NCBI GenBank assembly: GCA_017619335.1
Contig: JAFZSP010000002.1
Span: 1 to 60,704, forward strand
DNA length: 60,704 nucleotides
Direction of reading: 5' to 3'
Source: Bacteroidaceae bacterium
GTDB taxonomy: Bacteria > Bacteroidota > Bacteroidia > Bacteroidales > Bacteroidaceae
Below are positions 1-8,069 of the stretch, in pieces. The notes under the pieces are model-generated. The model ran no database searches. It was not told where the DNA came from and worked only from the letters and a program-made list of their open reading frames with translations. Every line of letters begins with the position of its first letter. The first letter of the stretch is position 1. The position numbers and the translations under genes were made by a program.

Positions 1-157
1 AATAAAGGTAGCCAGCCAAGTCATTGGCTGGTACGGAATGGCGGAGAAAAACGCGTGCCTTTAGGTACGCGACAACAGATCCCTCTCGCGTACCTAAAGG
101 CACGCATTCCATTGGTAACCACATTACCAGCCAATGAATTGGCTGGCTACCTTTATT
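1..157. repeat. Large imperfect inverted repeat (dispersed Prevotella-type repeat)
   Basis: The left arm (about 1-73) and right arm (about 86-157) are reverse complements with a few differences. Both contain the block AGCCAGCCAA.TCATTGGCTGG and the block GCGTGCCTTTAGGTACGCG, so the stretch could form a ~70 bp-armed cruciform. The right-arm sequence recurs at about 40922-41020, so it is a dispersed repeat. The short reading frame through it (from 55) is only the repeat read in one frame and is not called as a gene. From 158 to 352 the sequence has small GC hairpins (for example CCCCTCTGGGG and GCCCCTACGGGGC) and AT-rich DNA, with no gene. Confidence 0.8.
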
Positions 158-319
158 ACGCCCCTCTGGGGCTTGCCTTTCCGCTGGGTTTACCCTTATC
201 ATGCCCCTACGGGGCTTTGAATTACAGTGTGTTGGCATTACTTGCGAAACTTGAGTAATTCTTCATTGTTAATTATTAATTTTTAATTATTAATCAATAG
301 CTCACCGTCTGTTTGGTCT

Positions 320-340
320 CCCCTCTTTGAAAGAGAGGGG
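320..340 (-). terminator. Hairpin just downstream of the 124-residue gene
   Basis: CCCCTCTTT-GAA-AGAGAGGGG forms a 9 bp stem with a 3-base loop about 12 bases past the stop of the minus-strand gene ending at 353. There is no clear T tract on the minus strand, so this is a possible terminator or simply part of a dispersed GC hairpin repeat. Confidence 0.35.
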
Positions 341-352
341 TCGGGGGTGAGT

Positions 353-727
353 CTAATTGCTTCCATATTTCCTGCACCACTCCGCTTTGTCGCGAATGTA
401 CTTCCGCTTCTCCTCATCAAATTGGGCCTGCGTGTCGGTGTCGAACACAGGCCAGTAACTGTAACTGATCCAGTCACTGTGCCGGATGGTCACGAGGTGG
501 TCACGGTACTCGGGCGGCATCTTCTCTAAGATTTGGTCCACAAAGTCCTCTTCGTGGATGTAGATGCAGGAATAGGCGTCGTCGGGTCTCACTTTCAGGC
601 AGATGTGCGTGCCGTCCTCGCTGAGGCCGTTTTCCAGAATGTCTTTCGGATTCCATACATGGTCCGGGTGGCGGCAGGGCTGACTCACAACCGCCAAGAT
701 GTTGATTTTCAGAATTTCTTTATTCAT
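353..727 (-). CDS. Hypothetical protein, 124 residues
   Basis: I do not recognise a family. The product is soluble, with no signal peptide or membrane segment. It is rich in acidic and aromatic residues, with HPDHVWNP near residue 20 and YSYWPVFDTD near residue 90, and a basic C-terminal helix. The ATG at 725-727 is the only plausible start. The composition looks like a real protein, and the opposite-strand frames are shorter and of odd composition. It is the last of a run of minus-strand orphan genes spaced by palindromic repeats. No promoter of the TAnnTTTG type was found directly upstream. Function unknown. Confidence 0.6.
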   Translation of the reverse strand: MNKEILKINILAVVSQPCRHPDHVWNPKDILENGLSEDGTHICLKVRPDDAYSCIYIHEEDFVDQILEKMPPEYRDHLVTIRHSDWISYSYWPVFDTDTQAQFDEEKRKYIRDKAEWCRKYGSN

Positions 728-854
728 TTTATTCTACATTTTACTTGATTCTTTATTGACCTTAAATCTTACAAAAATCTTACAAAAAATCTCTCTTTGA
801 GGCTTTGTGCACCTCATCGGTGTCACAAAGTTTACGGCCGCATACGGCCTACAC

Positions 855-932
855 TTGGTGTGCCGCTGGACTGCTTGGTGTGCCGCTGGAGGTTTGGTGT
901 GCCGCTGGAGGTTTGGTGTGCTTCCAGACTGC
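855..932. repeat. Short tandem repeat, ~19-20 bp unit, about four copies
   Basis: The unit TTGGTGTGCCGCTGGAGGT is repeated head to tail with variants; the first copy ends ...GGACTGC and the last drifts to TTGGTGTGCTTCCAGACTGC. It lies in the 353-base gap 728-1080 between two minus-strand orphan genes. The rest of that gap is GC-hairpin-rich with no convincing gene. The number of units could vary between strains. Confidence 0.75.
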
Positions 933-1080
933 CTGTTTGTACTGCCAATCCCCTCTGCGTAGGCTCGATGGAGCCGTAGCCTCTTGCCCTGGCCGATTCG
1001 GCAGGGCAAGCGCCCGCAGGGCCATAAGAGATTTTTGTGCCATTTTCGTGAGATTTAGGGTTATAGAAATACACAACTTT

Positions 1081-1761
1081 TCATTTCTCTCTTCTCTTTT
1101 TCGTGCTATACACCTTCTCAATCCACGGGCGGAGGTCGCGCAGCGTGAGTCGGCAGTTGTCATTGTAGCGCAACATGGCGCCCCACTTGTTCACGCTGGC
1201 GTTCACCCCCGCATCGTATTCCTGGGCGAAGGTGCCGCTCTCGGGATGCCACGTCAGCAGCGGGATGTACTTGTCCAGGAACAGGCGGTGGTTCCACAGC
1301 TTCTTGTCCTGGCAGAACCCGAAGAGCTCCACCTCGTCCTCGAAGCTGTCCGGCATCAGCATCAGCGGCATCTGCAGGCAGAAGTACAGGATCTTGCTCC
1401 GCTCCAGGTCGTACAGCCTGATGTAGATGAAGAGGTGCACGGCGAAGGGGTCTGCCACGGGCCCCAGCTCGCGCGGGTTTGCCCGCACCAGTGCCACGTC
1501 ATAGACCTCGTGGAAGCGGACGTGGCAGGTGGTGAGGCCGCCGTCCGGTTCCTCCACCAGGCAGCTGAACCGCCGTTCCCGCACGGCGTCGGAGATGACA
1601 TCGTTCAGGCGCACTCTCAGGCTCTTGAATTGATTGGGTGAGTACTCGTCGTACTGCGGCAAGTGCCGCTCCTTGGCCTGTGCGGCCAGATCCTTCATGC
1701 ACTGCATTTGCAGTTTCTTCAGTATGGGTCCCATACAGGTGGGTTTCAGTCTTTTAATCAT
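1081..1761 (-). CDS. Hypothetical protein, 226 residues
   Basis: No family recognised. The protein starts with a basic, methionine-rich stretch (MIKRLKPTCMGPILKKLQMQ), has mixed alpha/beta-looking sequence and ends in a basic tail (KKRREK), which hints at nucleic-acid contact but proves nothing. No signal peptide or membrane helix is visible. The gene is GC-rich with sustained coding character on the minus strand only. It follows, in transcription order, the palindromic repeat at 1829-2455, whose edge lies ~70 bases upstream of the ATG. It may be one of a series of gene-plus-repeat modules. Confidence 0.6.
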   Translation of the reverse strand: MIKRLKPTCMGPILKKLQMQCMKDLAAQAKERHLPQYDEYSPNQFKSLRVRLNDVISDAVRERRFSCLVEEPDGGLTTCHVRFHEVYDVALVRANPRELGPVADPFAVHLFIYIRLYDLERSKILYFCLQMPLMLMPDSFEDEVELFGFCQDKKLWNHRLFLDKYIPLLTWHPESGTFAQEYDAGVNASVNKWGAMLRYNDNCRLTLRDLRPWIEKVYSTKKRREK

Positions 1762-1828
1762 AATCTCTTTTTTTTAGTTTCAAGTTTCAAGTTTAATGTT
1801 TCAAGTTTTGGTTGGTTGCTTTAGAAAA

Positions 1829-2455
1829 AAACATTAAAAACCCTCTTCTGATGTCTTAGCGCTTTGCGCTTTCGTGCTGATGTCATGGCTCTGCGTTTGA
1901 AAGCGAGCTTTCACGCCAGCCCTGCCCTCATCACTCGTTGCTTCGCAACTACAGACATCATCCGAGCAAAAACACCGTTCCGCTGCGCGTCACTGAAAAA
2001 CATGTCCTCTGGTCTTTGATGGTCGCCTTCGGCTCAAAATTATAAAAAAATTGAACCAGAAAATTATAAAAGAGCAGCTTGACGGGATTGCGTGGGTGGC
2101 TTTGCGTGGGCGGAGAAAGGATTAATGCCCTTCGGGCAGGGAGGTTCTGTGGTCTGCCACTCTGAAAGCTCGCTTTCGAGATGGCCAGCCACAGAATCTC
2201 CTACGGCGCACTGCGAGCAGTGTGCCTATCCTTTCTCCGAGTGCGGGGGACTTCTCAAATTCCCTAATTCTTGATAGAGAAGACGACCAAAAGAGGACAG
2301 TTTTTTGAGCGAAGCGTTGTTTTTTCCACCGCAAGGTGGTGTTTTTCCTGTTTTTTTCATCATCAGAATCTTTTCTTATAATTCTTTGATTTAATTATTT
2401 TATAATTTTAAGCCCGAAGGGCGCCCCCTTTCTTTTGAGTCCGCAGGGCGACCCC
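1829..2455. repeat. Palindrome-rich repeat, copy 1
   Basis: This fills the gap 1762-2399 and runs into the 3' end of the next gene. It matches 3414-3950 in order and partly in sequence: ACTGAAAAACATGTCCTCTGG, AAATTATAAAAGAGCAGCTTG, GGATTGCGTGGG and the outer GGTGTTTTTCC. The central hairpin 2112-2238 has arms GGAGAAAGGAT/ATCCTTTCTCC, then 2140-2159 paired with 2182-2201, with a GAAAGCTCGCTTTC tip. A second hairpin lies near 1896-1935. The outer arms (about 1964-2040 with 2276-2347) also pair, so the element is nested palindromes at several scales. No gene is present. Confidence 0.75.
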
Positions 2456-2969
2456 TTTTTTCATTCTTCTTCTCTCTTCCTTTCTTGAGGTTTCGCAGCA
2501 TCGCAGCCACCGCTTTTGCACTCATGTAGATATTCTCCCGCTGCGTGCCCCATCGGAGGTTACTCGGTCGGTCGTCGGTGGAGATATCATTGAGGTGGAG
2601 GGCCACATTGTACCGGCGTTTCTTGGGCTTGTAGCCAGTCTTGCAGTAGAGCGTCAGGTGAGCACAGCAGAGATGGATGGTCTTCCCCTGATACCCAAAT
2701 TTTACTCTCCGCCGTAACTGCTGCTTTGCGTTGGGGCTTCGGCCATTCTTCCGATGGCCGTGGTTCGCATCCTCTTCATAGACCTTCAGCTTCCGGATCA
2801 TCGGCTGTCCCGTCATCGGGTGCGGCAGGATGCGGTACCAGCTCATCACCTTGTCCCTCTCCAGCTCCGCAGGGTCGTAGCGCAGTCCGTACCCCGGCTC
2901 CACGCACGGCACTGGCTCCAGGAACCACAGCTGTTCCAGCGTGGGATACTCATAACCCTTCCTGTTCAT
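2400..2969 (-). CDS. HNH_3-like endonuclease-fold protein, 189 residues
   Basis: The middle of the protein (about residues 100-150) carries the HNH_3 pattern of phage and mobile-element endonucleases: an early His in CCAHLTLYCKTG, then VALHLNDISTDDRPSNLRWG and TQREN. The last part corresponds to the usual HiDgdktNNrpeNLeW. The first Asn of the classical pair is replaced, so activity is uncertain. The last ~20 residues (repeated RGRP.. motifs) are encoded by the edge of the palindromic repeat at 1829-2455 and may be an acquired tail. The ATG at 2969 overlaps the 3' end of the upstream 118-residue gene by 20 bases, so the two are probably co-translated. Confidence 0.6.
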   Translation of the reverse strand: MNRKGYEYPTLEQLWFLEPVPCVEPGYGLRYDPAELERDKVMSWYRILPHPMTGQPMIRKLKVYEEDANHGHRKNGRSPNAKQQLRRRVKFGYQGKTIHLCCAHLTLYCKTGYKPKKRRYNVALHLNDISTDDRPSNLRWGTQRENIYMSAKAVAAMLRNLKKGREKKNEKRGRPADSKERGRPSGLKL

Positions 2970-3306
2970 AAGCCATTGCCGTTAAGTCCTTCTCGTGTCG
3001 CTTCCGCTGTCTGTTCGCACGCTCTTCCTGCCTGAGGGCACGCCTCACCAGGAAGTCCTCACACTGTGCCCGTGCATTCTGCAGGCGCTCCTGCAGCACA
3101 CGGTACCACACCAGCATCCGCTCATAGCCGCTGTCCGTCTTCCCGTTGTCATTCGTGGCAAAGACCGGCGCATCCACCTCGTTGGGCGTACGCTCACCGA
3201 TCAGGCACTCCACCAGACTCGTCAGCAGCGTCCACTCCGCCAGTGTGAATCCGATCTTCACCCGCACAGGTGTCTTGGAATGTTCTTTTACTGTCGATAA
3301 CATCAT
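2950..3306 (-). CDS. Hypothetical helical protein, 118 residues
   Basis: No family recognised. It is predicted to be mostly helical and ends in a highly charged segment rich in Arg, Lys and Glu (ALRQEERANRQRKRHEKD). It overlaps the start of the HNH-like gene by 20 bases in another frame, which suggests a two-gene operon and a shared role. Two ATGs begin the frame (MMLSTVKEH); the second is as likely as the first. The palindromic repeat copy 2 lies ~100 bases upstream. A nuclease partner or regulator is possible but is only inferred from position. Confidence 0.55.
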   Translation of the reverse strand: MMLSTVKEHSKTPVRVKIGFTLAEWTLLTSLVECLIGERTPNEVDAPVFATNDNGKTDSGYERMLVWYRVLQERLQNARAQCEDFLVRRALRQEERANRQRKRHEKDLTAMAYEQEGL

Positions 3307-3413
3307 AATTCTCTTCGATTTTGATTGTTGTTCTTTTCATTTCTCATACGCATTACTTTTTTTTAATGGTCGCTGCGCTCTTTTTGGTCGCTGCGCTCAA
3401 AATTTTAAAAAAC

Positions 3414-3950
3414 AAAAACCTTAAAAATCCCTCTTCGAGGCAAAAACACCGTTGAATTGCATTCGACCTTTTCTCGCCAAGGCAGAGTCGAAGCGAGCTT
3501 CACTCTGCTCTCCTGGCTTAACGAAAACGTTCCGCTTCGCTTCACTGAAAAACATGTCCTCTGGTTTTTTATGGTCGCTGCGCTCCGCTTGCTCAAAATT
3601 TTAAAAAAATTAAATCAAAAAATTATAAAAGAGCAGCTTGCCAGGATTGCGTGGGCGGCTTTGCGTGGGCGGTAGGAATGAGTGTGCCCTTCGGGCTGGA
3701 GATAGAATTGACAGACCACTCTGAAAACTTGTTTTCAAGATGGCTGCTCAATTCCATCTCTACGGACCAGCGATGCGCTGGGCCTAACTCATTCCTTCCG
3801 AGCGCGGGGGACAGTTTTTTCAGCGCGAAGCGCGTTGTTTTTGCCAGCGGAGCTGGGGTTTTTCCTGTTTTTTTCATCTTCATCAGCCGACGCATTTCTT
3901 ATAATTTTTTTGTTTTAATTTTCTTATAATTTTGAGCCCGCAGGGCGACC
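3414..3950. repeat. Palindrome-rich repeat, copy 2
   Basis: This is the second copy of the element at 1829-2455 and fills the gap 3307-3956. The central hairpin 3674-3796 has outer arms AGGAATGAG/CTCATTCCT, inner arms 3698-3718 paired with 3741-3761, and the tip GAAAACTTGTTTTC. Compared with copy 1 the stems use different bases but still pair. A second hairpin with arms GCAGAGT and ACTCTGC lies near 3482-3515. The outer ACTGAAAAACATGTCC block pairs with GGGGACAGTTTTTTCAGC. No gene lies inside. Confidence 0.75.
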
Positions 3951-3956
3951 CAATCA

Positions 3957-4106
3957 TCATTTTAGCAGTGAATAAATGAGACAAATCGTGATGATGGCGT
4001 TCCACACGAACGCCCCCGCCAGCCAGTCCTCCGGGCTCAGCGCCCGCAGGTTCCTTCCCAGTTCCTGCCACCATGGTGGCATTCCAGTTTCTTCTACATT
4101 GTACAT
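3957..4106 (-). CDS. Small membrane protein, 49 residues
   Basis: The frame from the ATG at 4106 encodes MYNVEETGMPPWWQELGRNL followed by a hydrophobic helix at about residues 31-47 (LAGAFVWNAIITICLIYSLL) and a terminal Lys. A weak -7-like element (TTACTTTG, minus strand, 4168-4175) lies ~60 bases upstream and argues against the longer frame starting at 4178. The single transmembrane helix with a tryptophan-rich amphipathic N terminus resembles small toxin or membrane-anchor peptides in general, but no family is recognised. The repeat copy 2 begins right after its stop. Confidence 0.45.
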   Translation of the reverse strand: MYNVEETGMPPWWQELGRNLRALSPEDWLAGAFVWNAIITICLIYSLLK

Positions 4107-4234
4107 TGTTCTTCTATTTTTGATGGTTAAACATTGCTGAATGGTGTGCGCACTACCAATTCGGGTGCAAAGTAACAAAAAAGAATGAAACCAGAAAACC
4201 CCTTCGCTAGATTAAATAATGTTAATGGAATGTT

Positions 4235-4510
4235 TCAGGATTCCTCTTCATAATAGCCATAACGAACAGCCAAGCCTTTTTGTCCTGAAATAGAGCAGTT
4301 TAGGCTTTTCTGTTTCTTGCTTTTTCTCGCCCAGGGCATTCCAAATTTCCGCTGATTCTTGATGTAGTCCTCCACCTTCCGGAACTCCACTCCCAGCAAT
4401 TCAGCGATCTGCGGAGCGGTGTGCGAAGCATACATTTTCTGGATGAGACGTTTCGTCTCTTCCGGTAGTGGCGCACGCGGGCGCCTGTTCTTCTTTTCTT
4501 GTTTTCTCAT
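4235..4510 (-). CDS. Small helix-turn-helix DNA-binding protein, 91 residues
   Basis: Residues ~14-60 read LPEETKRLIQKMYASHTAPQ then IAELLGVEFRKVEDYIKNQR, a homeodomain-like helix-turn-helix of the kind seen in resolvase and transposase N-terminal domains and small regulators. The N terminus is very basic (MRKQEKKNRRPRAP), as is the region after the HTH. No catalytic domain follows. The ATG at 4510 is about 17 bases from the expected start of a transcript from the -7 box at 4534-4541, so the start is well supported. It may regulate the orphan-gene stretch or be a remnant of a mobile element. Confidence 0.6.
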   Translation of the reverse strand: MRKQEKKNRRPRAPLPEETKRLIQKMYASHTAPQIAELLGVEFRKVEDYIKNQRKFGMPWARKSKKQKSLNCSISGQKGLAVRYGYYEEES

Positions 4511-4533
4511 GACTTTGAACTGTAATTACAGCG

Positions 4534-4541
4534 CAAAGTTA
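4534..4541 (-). promoter_or_regulatory. -7 box TAACTTTG for the HTH gene
   Basis: The minus strand reads TAACTTTG, matching the Bacteroides -7 consensus TAnnTTTG. It lies 24 bases upstream of the ATG at 4510. No clean -33 TTTG is visible. Confidence 0.5.
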
Positions 4542-4637
4542 TGAGAAAGACTTGGAATACGAAAGGACAAGAACAGATATAGTAATAATGTACGCGCGCG
4601 AGAGCAGTCATTAGCTCATGGCGGGTGTACCACAAAA

Positions 4638-4662
4638 AAACTCACGGACAAGCCGTGAGTTT
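4638..4662 (-). terminator. Rho-independent terminator of the type I RM operon
   Basis: On the minus strand AAACTCACGG, a 5-base loop and CCGTGAGTTT form a perfect 10 bp stem followed by a T run (TTTTTTTG overlapping the stem end). It lies ~25 bases past the hsdR stop at 4686. Confidence 0.85.
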
Positions 4663-4685
4663 ATGATGACATTATGTAGCAGTCG

Positions 4686-7600
4686 TTAGTTCTCTGCTGC
4701 CCTAAGATATTCTGATGATTGTTCCTCTAATATCGTATAGGGTTGTACTACTTTTATCAGGTGATGCAGATGGTCCACGTAATTGCCTACGATGGCTCTC
4801 TGGTCACCAAATGCCTGTTGCCAGTTGAATTCTCGATAAGGATCCTGCCCTAATGTCCTGCGTTCCATATCACCATTCGTGCAGACATAGTTGATGATGC
4901 TGTTCAGGTATTCCTCTTGTAGTGACGACAACTGCTCTGAGCGTATGAACTCATAGAACTTCTGGTGCGCCTTGGTGCGGTCTATACCGCACAGAGACCG
5001 AATCAGCGCTGCCACATTACCGCCATATATCTTCTTCTCCCTGCGACAGTAATCCTCATACTGCTCTTTCGTTCCCAGTTCTTCCCATAGAATACGTTCC
5101 AGCTCGTGCACATCCTGTATGGTCAACTGCTCCATATTATAGATCTTCTGGAACACCCCATCATCGTGATGCGCTGCCAGGTAGTCGAATACGCGCTGCT
5201 TATAGGTGACGTTCGTGGGCTGTGGGTTTTCTATCCGTGGCTTGTCGATGATGTCCTCAATATCCACGTCGAAGGTCTCGTTGTCGTTCACATCGATGGC
5301 AAAGCACATCAGTTCTCTCAGCACCTTGCGCACACGTTCCATATCCTCCAAACTGACATTCGTCCAGAAGCCTTCACTCATCACCTCTTCGATGGTGGCC
5401 ATCTGCGCCTTCACCTGTGGGATGTTGCTCTTCTTGGCCTTCAGGAAGATGCACTGTTGCCTGATCTTATCAGTCACAGCCGAGGGGATAGGCGCCTTCT
5501 TCAGGTAAGCCAGTTCACAGGCATACATCAGCACATCCAGCTTCATCGCCATCTCGTCGCCCGAAGCCACCAGCAGTGGGGCGATGGTTCCCTTCAGCAC
5601 CTCCAAATCATCCTCCTTGAGTGCCTCCCAGTATTGGACGTCACGGAAGGGTTCAATCGCTGTGCCGTGCTTCCTTACCAGGATGCGTTCGAAGCCCAGT
5701 CCCTTCACCATCTGCCACAACTCGTCCTTCAGTTCACCATGCAACTGGTGGTCAAAGGTCTGCTGTGCACCCTCCTGTAACAGGAATGTCAGCTCTGCCT
5801 TCTGCCTGAAGATACGCTCTGTCAGCGATACAGCCCTTGATGCCTCAACACCCTGTGGGTTCTCGTCGAAGTAGTCGAAGTTATTGCAGAAGTCGAAGAT
5901 GAGGAACTTTTCTTTGTCCTTACCCACACCCAGCAAGTTCTTGCACAGACGGGTGCCACGCCCTTTCATCTGCTCGAACTTAATCTTCGAGTGTACGGGC
6001 TTGAAGAACACCAGGTTCAGTATCTCTGGCACGTCGATACCTGTGTCCAGCATATCCACGCTGACAGCAATACGCGGCTCATGGTCCACCTTCTCAAACT
6101 CATCGAGCAGGTGCCGTTTCTGCGTCTCCTGATAGTCTATCACCTCGCAGTAGTCGGGTCCCAGTTGCGGATAGAGCACAGCGAAGCGCTTGGCTATCTT
6201 CACGGCATGCTTGTGGTTATAGGCAAAGATGATGGTCTTGCCGATGTTCTCGCCACTATCTACATGCAGTCCCTGTTCCATCAGTTCCTGCAACACCTTG
6301 TCGATGGTGTCTGTGTTGTAGATATAGCGGAAGATCTCGTTGCTCTCAATATCGCGCTCCTCACCCCCTTCTTTCTCGAAGATGGTGTCCAACTGCTCCT
6401 TCTCGTCCTCCGTTCGCTCGTTGTATTTGATGCCATGCTTCAGGATGTCGGAGTCGTAACGGTACGCCTCGAAATCTACGAGGTGGCCGTCCCTGACAGC
6501 CTCTGCATACTCATAGAAGTCATTGGGTTCGCCGTCCTCCAGTTCCAACAGGCGGTAGGTGCTGCGGTCTATCTCTTCGCGTGGCGTGGCTGTCAGTCCT
6601 ACCAGCAGCGAGTCAAAGTAATCGAAGATGGCGCCATACTTACCAAACACGGAGCGATGGGCCTCGTCGATGATGATCAGGTCGAAGCGTCCTACGCTGA
6701 ACACCTTCTCTTCGTCGTCGATGAAGTTGATCATCGTCTGATAGGTAGAGAACAGGATGCGGGCATCGATGTTCCGCTGCTGTCGAGGGTCGCAGAGGTT
6801 GCACTTCGTCTCGTCAGGCAGATAGGTGCTGAACTTGCTGAATGCCTGTTCCACCAAGGCAGTGCGGTCTGCCAGGAACAGCACGTTCTTCACCCAGTTG
6901 TTCCTCAACAGCACTTCCACCAGCGCAATGGCCACACGTGTCTTACCCGTTCCTGTAGCCATCACTAATAAGCCCCTGCGGTGCTTCAGGTTGAAGTGTT
7001 CGCAGATGCTCTTCACAGCCCTCGTTTGATAAGGACGATCCACGATGTCCGCCTTTGCCAGCATATCGATGATGTCCTGACGGCCTCGCTTCTGAATCAG
7101 CTTCTGCAGGTCTTGGCGCGTATGGAATCCATAGATGGTACGTGCAGGATAGCCCAGCTGGTCGATGATGTTGGTCTCATAGCCATTGGTGTAATAGACC
7201 ACAGGCTTCACGCCGAAACGGGCTTCCAGACACTTGGCATAGAGTTCTGCCTGTGCCTTACCCACCACTGGGTCAACAGTGGTCTTCTTCGCCTCTACCA
7301 CTGCCAATGGCATACCATTGGTGTCAAACAGTACATAGTCCGCATAGCCTATGCCTGTGGCGTTCGGCATCCCTTGCACCTCTATCTCTACGCAAGCCTT
7401 TCCGCTCACAATGGCATTGTCTGTCTCTGATATCTCCCAACCAGCCTCGCGCAGCATCTCATCGATGTATATCTTACGCGTCTCGGCCTCGCTCAGGTTC
7501 TCTGGGTTGTGAGCCACCAGCACCTCTGCCGCAGGAGTTTCGATGGGCTTCGCCTCCTTGGCAGCCTCTTCCTGTTGCTGGGTGGTCTCTTCTGTGGTGA

Positions 7601-8048
7601 TGGGCACCATCACTGGTGTACCTCGCTCAGGTAGTAATGCTCTGTCGAACTTCGGATAGCGCTCGATGAATCCCAACAGCATCAGCACGTCGCCAATGAA
7701 ATAGTAGATATCCAGTACGGCATATTCGCTGTCACGTTTCGACACCCCTCCCTGGTGGGCAGCACGATTCCCCACGCTGCGCACAAAGTGCAGTTTCTGC
7801 ATCAGGTCGCGCGAGTTGATGAACGCCACAAACTGAGCGCTCTGCACCTTCTCGAAGAGGCTCATCCTTGGCGATACCTCCCAGTGCTGAACCCTGTAAA
7901 TCAGGTCAACCGTCCACTCTAATGCACGTCTGCAACCCATTGCCGACTTGTCAGGGTCAGGCTTGCAGAACGTCTCTGCCTGGTCACAACGCTGATACAA
8001 GGTTGTGAAGAGCGGCAAATCCTTTAGGTAGTCGAAATTCTTAGCCAT
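4686..8048 (-). CDS. hsdR: Type I restriction enzyme R subunit (HsdR, EcoEI-like)
   Basis: This is the translocating and cleaving subunit of a type I restriction enzyme, which cuts unmodified DNA after ATP-driven translocation. In its 1120 residues a DUF4145-like N-terminal helical domain covers about 10-130. A PD-(D/E)xK nuclease domain covers about 185-330, with D237 in GYADYVLF and E252-A-K254. The SF2 motor begins with Walker A ATGTGKT at 364-370, DEAH at 461-464 and LTATP at 485-489; motif VI is QMKGRGTRL. The C-terminal third matches the EcoEI R_C type that contacts HsdM/HsdS. It is the last gene of the operon, 21 bases after hsdS, and is followed by a strong terminator. It appears intact. 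Confidence 0.93.
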   Translation of the reverse strand: MAKNFDYLKDLPLFTTLYQRCDQAETFCKPDPDKSAMGCRRALEWTVDLIYRVQHWEVSPRMSLFEKVQSAQFVAFINSRDLMQKLHFVRSVGNRAAHQGGVSKRDSEYAVLDIYYFIGDVLMLLGFIERYPKFDRALLPERGTPVMVPITTEETTQQQEEAAKEAKPIETPAAEVLVAHNPENLSEAETRKIYIDEMLREAGWEISETDNAIVSGKACVEIEVQGMPNATGIGYADYVLFDTNGMPLAVVEAKKTTVDPVVGKAQAELYAKCLEARFGVKPVVYYTNGYETNIIDQLGYPARTIYGFHTRQDLQKLIQKRGRQDIIDMLAKADIVDRPYQTRAVKSICEHFNLKHRRGLLVMATGTGKTRVAIALVEVLLRNNWVKNVLFLADRTALVEQAFSKFSTYLPDETKCNLCDPRQQRNIDARILFSTYQTMINFIDDEEKVFSVGRFDLIIIDEAHRSVFGKYGAIFDYFDSLLVGLTATPREEIDRSTYRLLELEDGEPNDFYEYAEAVRDGHLVDFEAYRYDSDILKHGIKYNERTEDEKEQLDTIFEKEGGEERDIESNEIFRYIYNTDTIDKVLQELMEQGLHVDSGENIGKTIIFAYNHKHAVKIAKRFAVLYPQLGPDYCEVIDYQETQKRHLLDEFEKVDHEPRIAVSVDMLDTGIDVPEILNLVFFKPVHSKIKFEQMKGRGTRLCKNLLGVGKDKEKFLIFDFCNNFDYFDENPQGVEASRAVSLTERIFRQKAELTFLLQEGAQQTFDHQLHGELKDELWQMVKGLGFERILVRKHGTAIEPFRDVQYWEALKEDDLEVLKGTIAPLLVASGDEMAMKLDVLMYACELAYLKKAPIPSAVTDKIRQQCIFLKAKKSNIPQVKAQMATIEEVMSEGFWTNVSLEDMERVRKVLRELMCFAIDVNDNETFDVDIEDIIDKPRIENPQPTNVTYKQRVFDYLAAHHDDGVFQKIYNMEQLTIQDVHELERILWEELGTKEQYEDYCRREKKIYGGNVAALIRSLCGIDRTKAHQKFYEFIRSEQLSSLQEEYLNSIINYVCTNGDMERRTLGQDPYREFNWQQAFGDQRAIVGNYVDHLHHLIKVVQPYTILEEQSSEYLRAAEN

Positions 8049-8069
8049 AGGTCAAACTTGTTTTATCGT

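Noticed and set aside
55..258. Plus-strand frame of 67 codons in the first repeat
   Set aside because: It is the dispersed repeat translated; the same sort of peptide arises wherever the repeat occurs.
855..932. CRISPR array
   Set aside because: The units are contiguous without spacers and there are no cas genes.
805..1641. Plus-strand frame of 278 codons across 805-1641
   Set aside because: It runs through a tandem repeat and then antisense to the 226-residue gene; residue use is not protein-like.
1829..3950. True integron with attC sites
   Set aside because: No integrase gene and no clear GTTRRRY/RYYYAAC core sites were found, so only the weaker cassette-like description is kept.
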